25,518 nucleotides of DNA, taken from positions 1 to 25,518 of the forward strand of contig JBJOKE010000036.1 of assembly GCA_046046245.1 (NCBI GenBank), read 5' to 3'. Within the stretch, counting starts at the first letter, position 1, and each line of letters starts with the position of its first letter. Of this stretch, positions 24,079-25,518 are shown in pieces. Both the position numbers and the translations under genes were made by a program. The notes under the pieces are model-generated. The model was not told where the DNA came from and did no database searches. It worked only from the letters and a program-made list of their open reading frames with translations. Source of the stretch: UBA4615 sp046046245. GTDB taxonomy: Bacteria > Pseudomonadota > Gammaproteobacteria > Burkholderiales > Burkholderiaceae_E.

Positions 24079-24756
24079 ATGCCGCGCCCCCGCCTCGACC
24101 CCGACCATCCCGACAGCCCCGCCCGCGCGATCGCGATCGCGATGGCCTCGCTGCTGCGGCGGCGCGGCTACCACGGTGCCGGACTCGCCGAGATCGTGGC
24201 CGAGAGCGGCGCGCCGCGCGGCTCGGTCTACCACCACTTTCCCCGGGGCAAGGACGAGATCGGCGCGGCGGCGGTGCGGCGCGTGGGCGCCGGCGTCGTG
24301 CGCGCGCTGTCGGGCGGAGCGCGTGCGGTCCCCGCCTCGCCGCGCGACGCGGTCGACATCGTCGCCGCGCAGCTGTCGGCCTGGCTGCAGCGCTCGGGCT
24401 TCGACGAGGGCTGCCCGGTGGCCGGCGCGGCGATGTCGCTCGGTCCGGACACGCCGCTCACGCGCGAGGCCTGCGCCGAGGCCTTCGGCGCCTGGGTCGA
24501 CACGCTCGCCGAGGTGTTCCGCGAAGGCGGCGTGCCGACGGCGCGGTCGGTGCCGCTCGCCCGGCTCGCGGTCTCGGCGCTCGAAGGCGCGGCGGGCCTG
24601 TGCCGCGCGCAGCGCTCCATCGAGCCGATGCGACAGGTGGCGGCGGAGCTCGGGGGGCTGCTCGATGCGGCAGCGGCAGCGGCCGCCGCCTCGGCCGGCA
24701 CGCCGCGGCGACGCGCGGCCGCCGCGGTGCCGGCCGCGCGCCGCGCCGGACGCTGA
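24079..24756 (+). CDS. TetR-family transcriptional repressor (LmrA/YxaF-like)
   Basis: The protein has 225 residues. The N-terminal helix-turn-helix is at ~33-56 (GLAEIVAESGAPRGSVYHHF), followed by PRGKDEI; the SGAPRGSxYHHFPxGK pattern is that of the LmrA/YxaF/NemR branch. The C-terminal ligand domain contains FDEGCPVAGAA, also typical of that branch. The last ~35 residues are an Ala/Arg-rich tail that looks disordered. It likely represses the divergent hydrolase gene, itself and the exporter gene 19 bp downstream, and releases DNA on binding a small molecule. The ligand is unknown. Confidence 0.92.
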   Translation: MPRPRLDPDHPDSPARAIAIAMASLLRRRGYHGAGLAEIVAESGAPRGSVYHHFPRGKDEIGAAAVRRVGAGVVRALSGGARAVPASPRDAVDIVAAQLSAWLQRSGFDEGCPVAGAAMSLGPDTPLTREACAEAFGAWVDTLAEVFREGGVPTARSVPLARLAVSALEGAAGLCRAQRSIEPMRQVAAELGGLLDAAAAAAAASAGTPRRRAAAAVPAARRAGR

Positions 24757-24775
24757 CCTTCACGCATCGGCCCCC

Positions 24776-25399
24776 ATGACGGACATCGCCTGGCCGCTCT
24801 TCCTCGCCGCATCGCTCGCGGTCATCGCCACGCCGGGGCAGGACATGCTGCTGGTGATGTCGCGCTCGATCGCACAGGGCCCGGCGGCGGGCGTGGTCAC
24901 CGCCGTCGGCGTCGGCACCGGCCTGCTCGGGCACACGCTGCTCGCGACGCTCGGACTCGGTGCGGTGCTGGCCGCCTCGGAGACGCTGTTCCTCGCGATG
25001 AAGCTGGCCGGCGCGGCCTACCTCGTGTGGCTCGGCATCGGCCTGCTGCGCACCCGCGCGGCGACGCTCGAGCTCGCGGGCGCCGCCCGGCGACCGCTGC
25101 ACCGCCTGTTCGCGGACGGCGCGCTGTCGAACCTGTCCAACCCGAAGATCGCGGTCTTCTATTTCGCGTTCCTGCCGCAGTTCGTCGCGCGGGACGCCGC
25201 GCATCCCACGCTGTCGGTCGCCGTGCTGGGCACGGCCTTCGCGCTGCTGACGGTCGCGATCAAGGCGCCGGTCGGCGTGTTCGCGGGTGCGGCCTCGGGA
25301 TGGCTGCGCGCACGGCCGCGCGTGCTGGTGGGCGCCTATCGCACGAGCGGCGCGGTGCTGGTGGCGCTGGGCGCAGGACTTGCGCTGGAGCGGCGCTAG
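24776..25399 (+). CDS. LysE/RhtB-family amino acid or metabolite exporter
   Basis: The protein has 207 residues, the normal length, with about six membrane segments. The N-terminal ATPGQDMLLVMSRSIAQG is the LysE/RhtB signature (usually TPGPxxL...), and SNPKIAVFYFAFLPQFV is the second conserved block. Members export amino acids, homoserine lactones or related small molecules across the inner membrane. It starts 19 bp after the TetR stop, so the two form an operon and the exporter is probably derepressed by the regulator's ligand. The substrate is not evident. Confidence 0.92.
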   Translation: MTDIAWPLFLAASLAVIATPGQDMLLVMSRSIAQGPAAGVVTAVGVGTGLLGHTLLATLGLGAVLAASETLFLAMKLAGAAYLVWLGIGLLRTRAATLELAGAARRPLHRLFADGALSNLSNPKIAVFYFAFLPQFVARDAAHPTLSVAVLGTAFALLTVAIKAPVGVFAGAASGWLRARPRVLVGAYRTSGAVLVALGAGLALERR

Positions 25400-25410
25400 C
25401 TAGGAGTCTG

Positions 25411-25457
25411 GGCGGCAGATGCCGCCGCCCGGACTGAGTTGCTGCCTGATGGGCAAC
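25411..25457 (+). terminator. Two weak hairpins downstream of the exporter gene
   Basis: GGCGGC-AGAT-GCCGCC (25411-25426) and GTTGC...GCAAC (25438-25442 with 25453-25457, inner bulge) follow the exporter stop. Neither has a T-run. Nothing coding is convincing from 25400 to the window end. Confidence 0.35.
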
Positions 25458-25518
25458 GATCGAAGCGTAGGAATCTCGCGGGGTTGGAGTCGGCAGGCTG
25501 CGGCGGCGCGGGCTGGGC

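Noticed and set aside
1..25518. tRNA or rRNA genes, CRISPR arrays, transposase genes, insertion sequences
   Set aside because: None recognised by eye on either strand. The only repeats are the RTX units, the 21-bp array and local hairpins.

Overview
The window is very GC-rich throughout (stop codons are scarce in every frame). Hsp15, Apt, a SlyB/PcP-like glycine-zipper lipoprotein, a CspA-type protein and a 2-hydroxychromene-2-carboxylate isomerase together suggest a high-GC betaproteobacterium, probably Burkholderiales. That placement is inference. No rRNA, tRNA, CRISPR array or insertion sequence was found.

Region 1 (1-13462, minus strand) is one tight operon for type 1 secretion of a giant RTX protein. 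In transcription order it encodes a TolC-like outer-membrane channel with a ~220-residue Ala/Pro-rich N-terminal extension, an OmpA/MotB-like inner-membrane stator protein, an HlyD-like periplasmic adaptor, a MotA/TolQ-like channel protein with a ~340-residue tail, and an RTX protein of at least 2,448 residues that runs off the left edge. A TolC/HlyD pair interleaved with a MotA/MotB-like pair and followed by a giant secreted protein is the logic of the Salmonella SPI-4 SiiABCDEF system. Gene order, adhesin type and the long MotA-like tail differ. The ABC ATPase (SiiF/LapB role) and the adhesin C-terminus are not in the window. This is the most interesting system here.

Region 2 (13463-13927) is a 465-bp divergent intergenic region. 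It holds two stem-loops in the presumed leader of the secretion operon and three direct repeats with an exact 21-bp period.

Region 3 (13928-18849) is mostly housekeeping: a cytochrome P450 on the plus strand; then apt, an HCCA-isomerase/DsbA-fold protein, hslR (Hsp15) and a Tat-signal histidine phosphatase as a minus-strand operon; then a MaoC-like dehydratase (TTG start) and a glycine-zipper lipoprotein on the plus strand.

Region 4 (18850-25518) has a cold-shock protein, an MFS transporter, glgC with a candidate Shine-Dalgarno-masking stem and a 14-codon leader ORF, a DUF2268-like zinc protease and an alpha/beta hydrolase, all on the minus strand. The hydrolase gene faces a TetR regulator gene across a compact promoter/operator, and the regulator is followed by a LysE/RhtB exporter.
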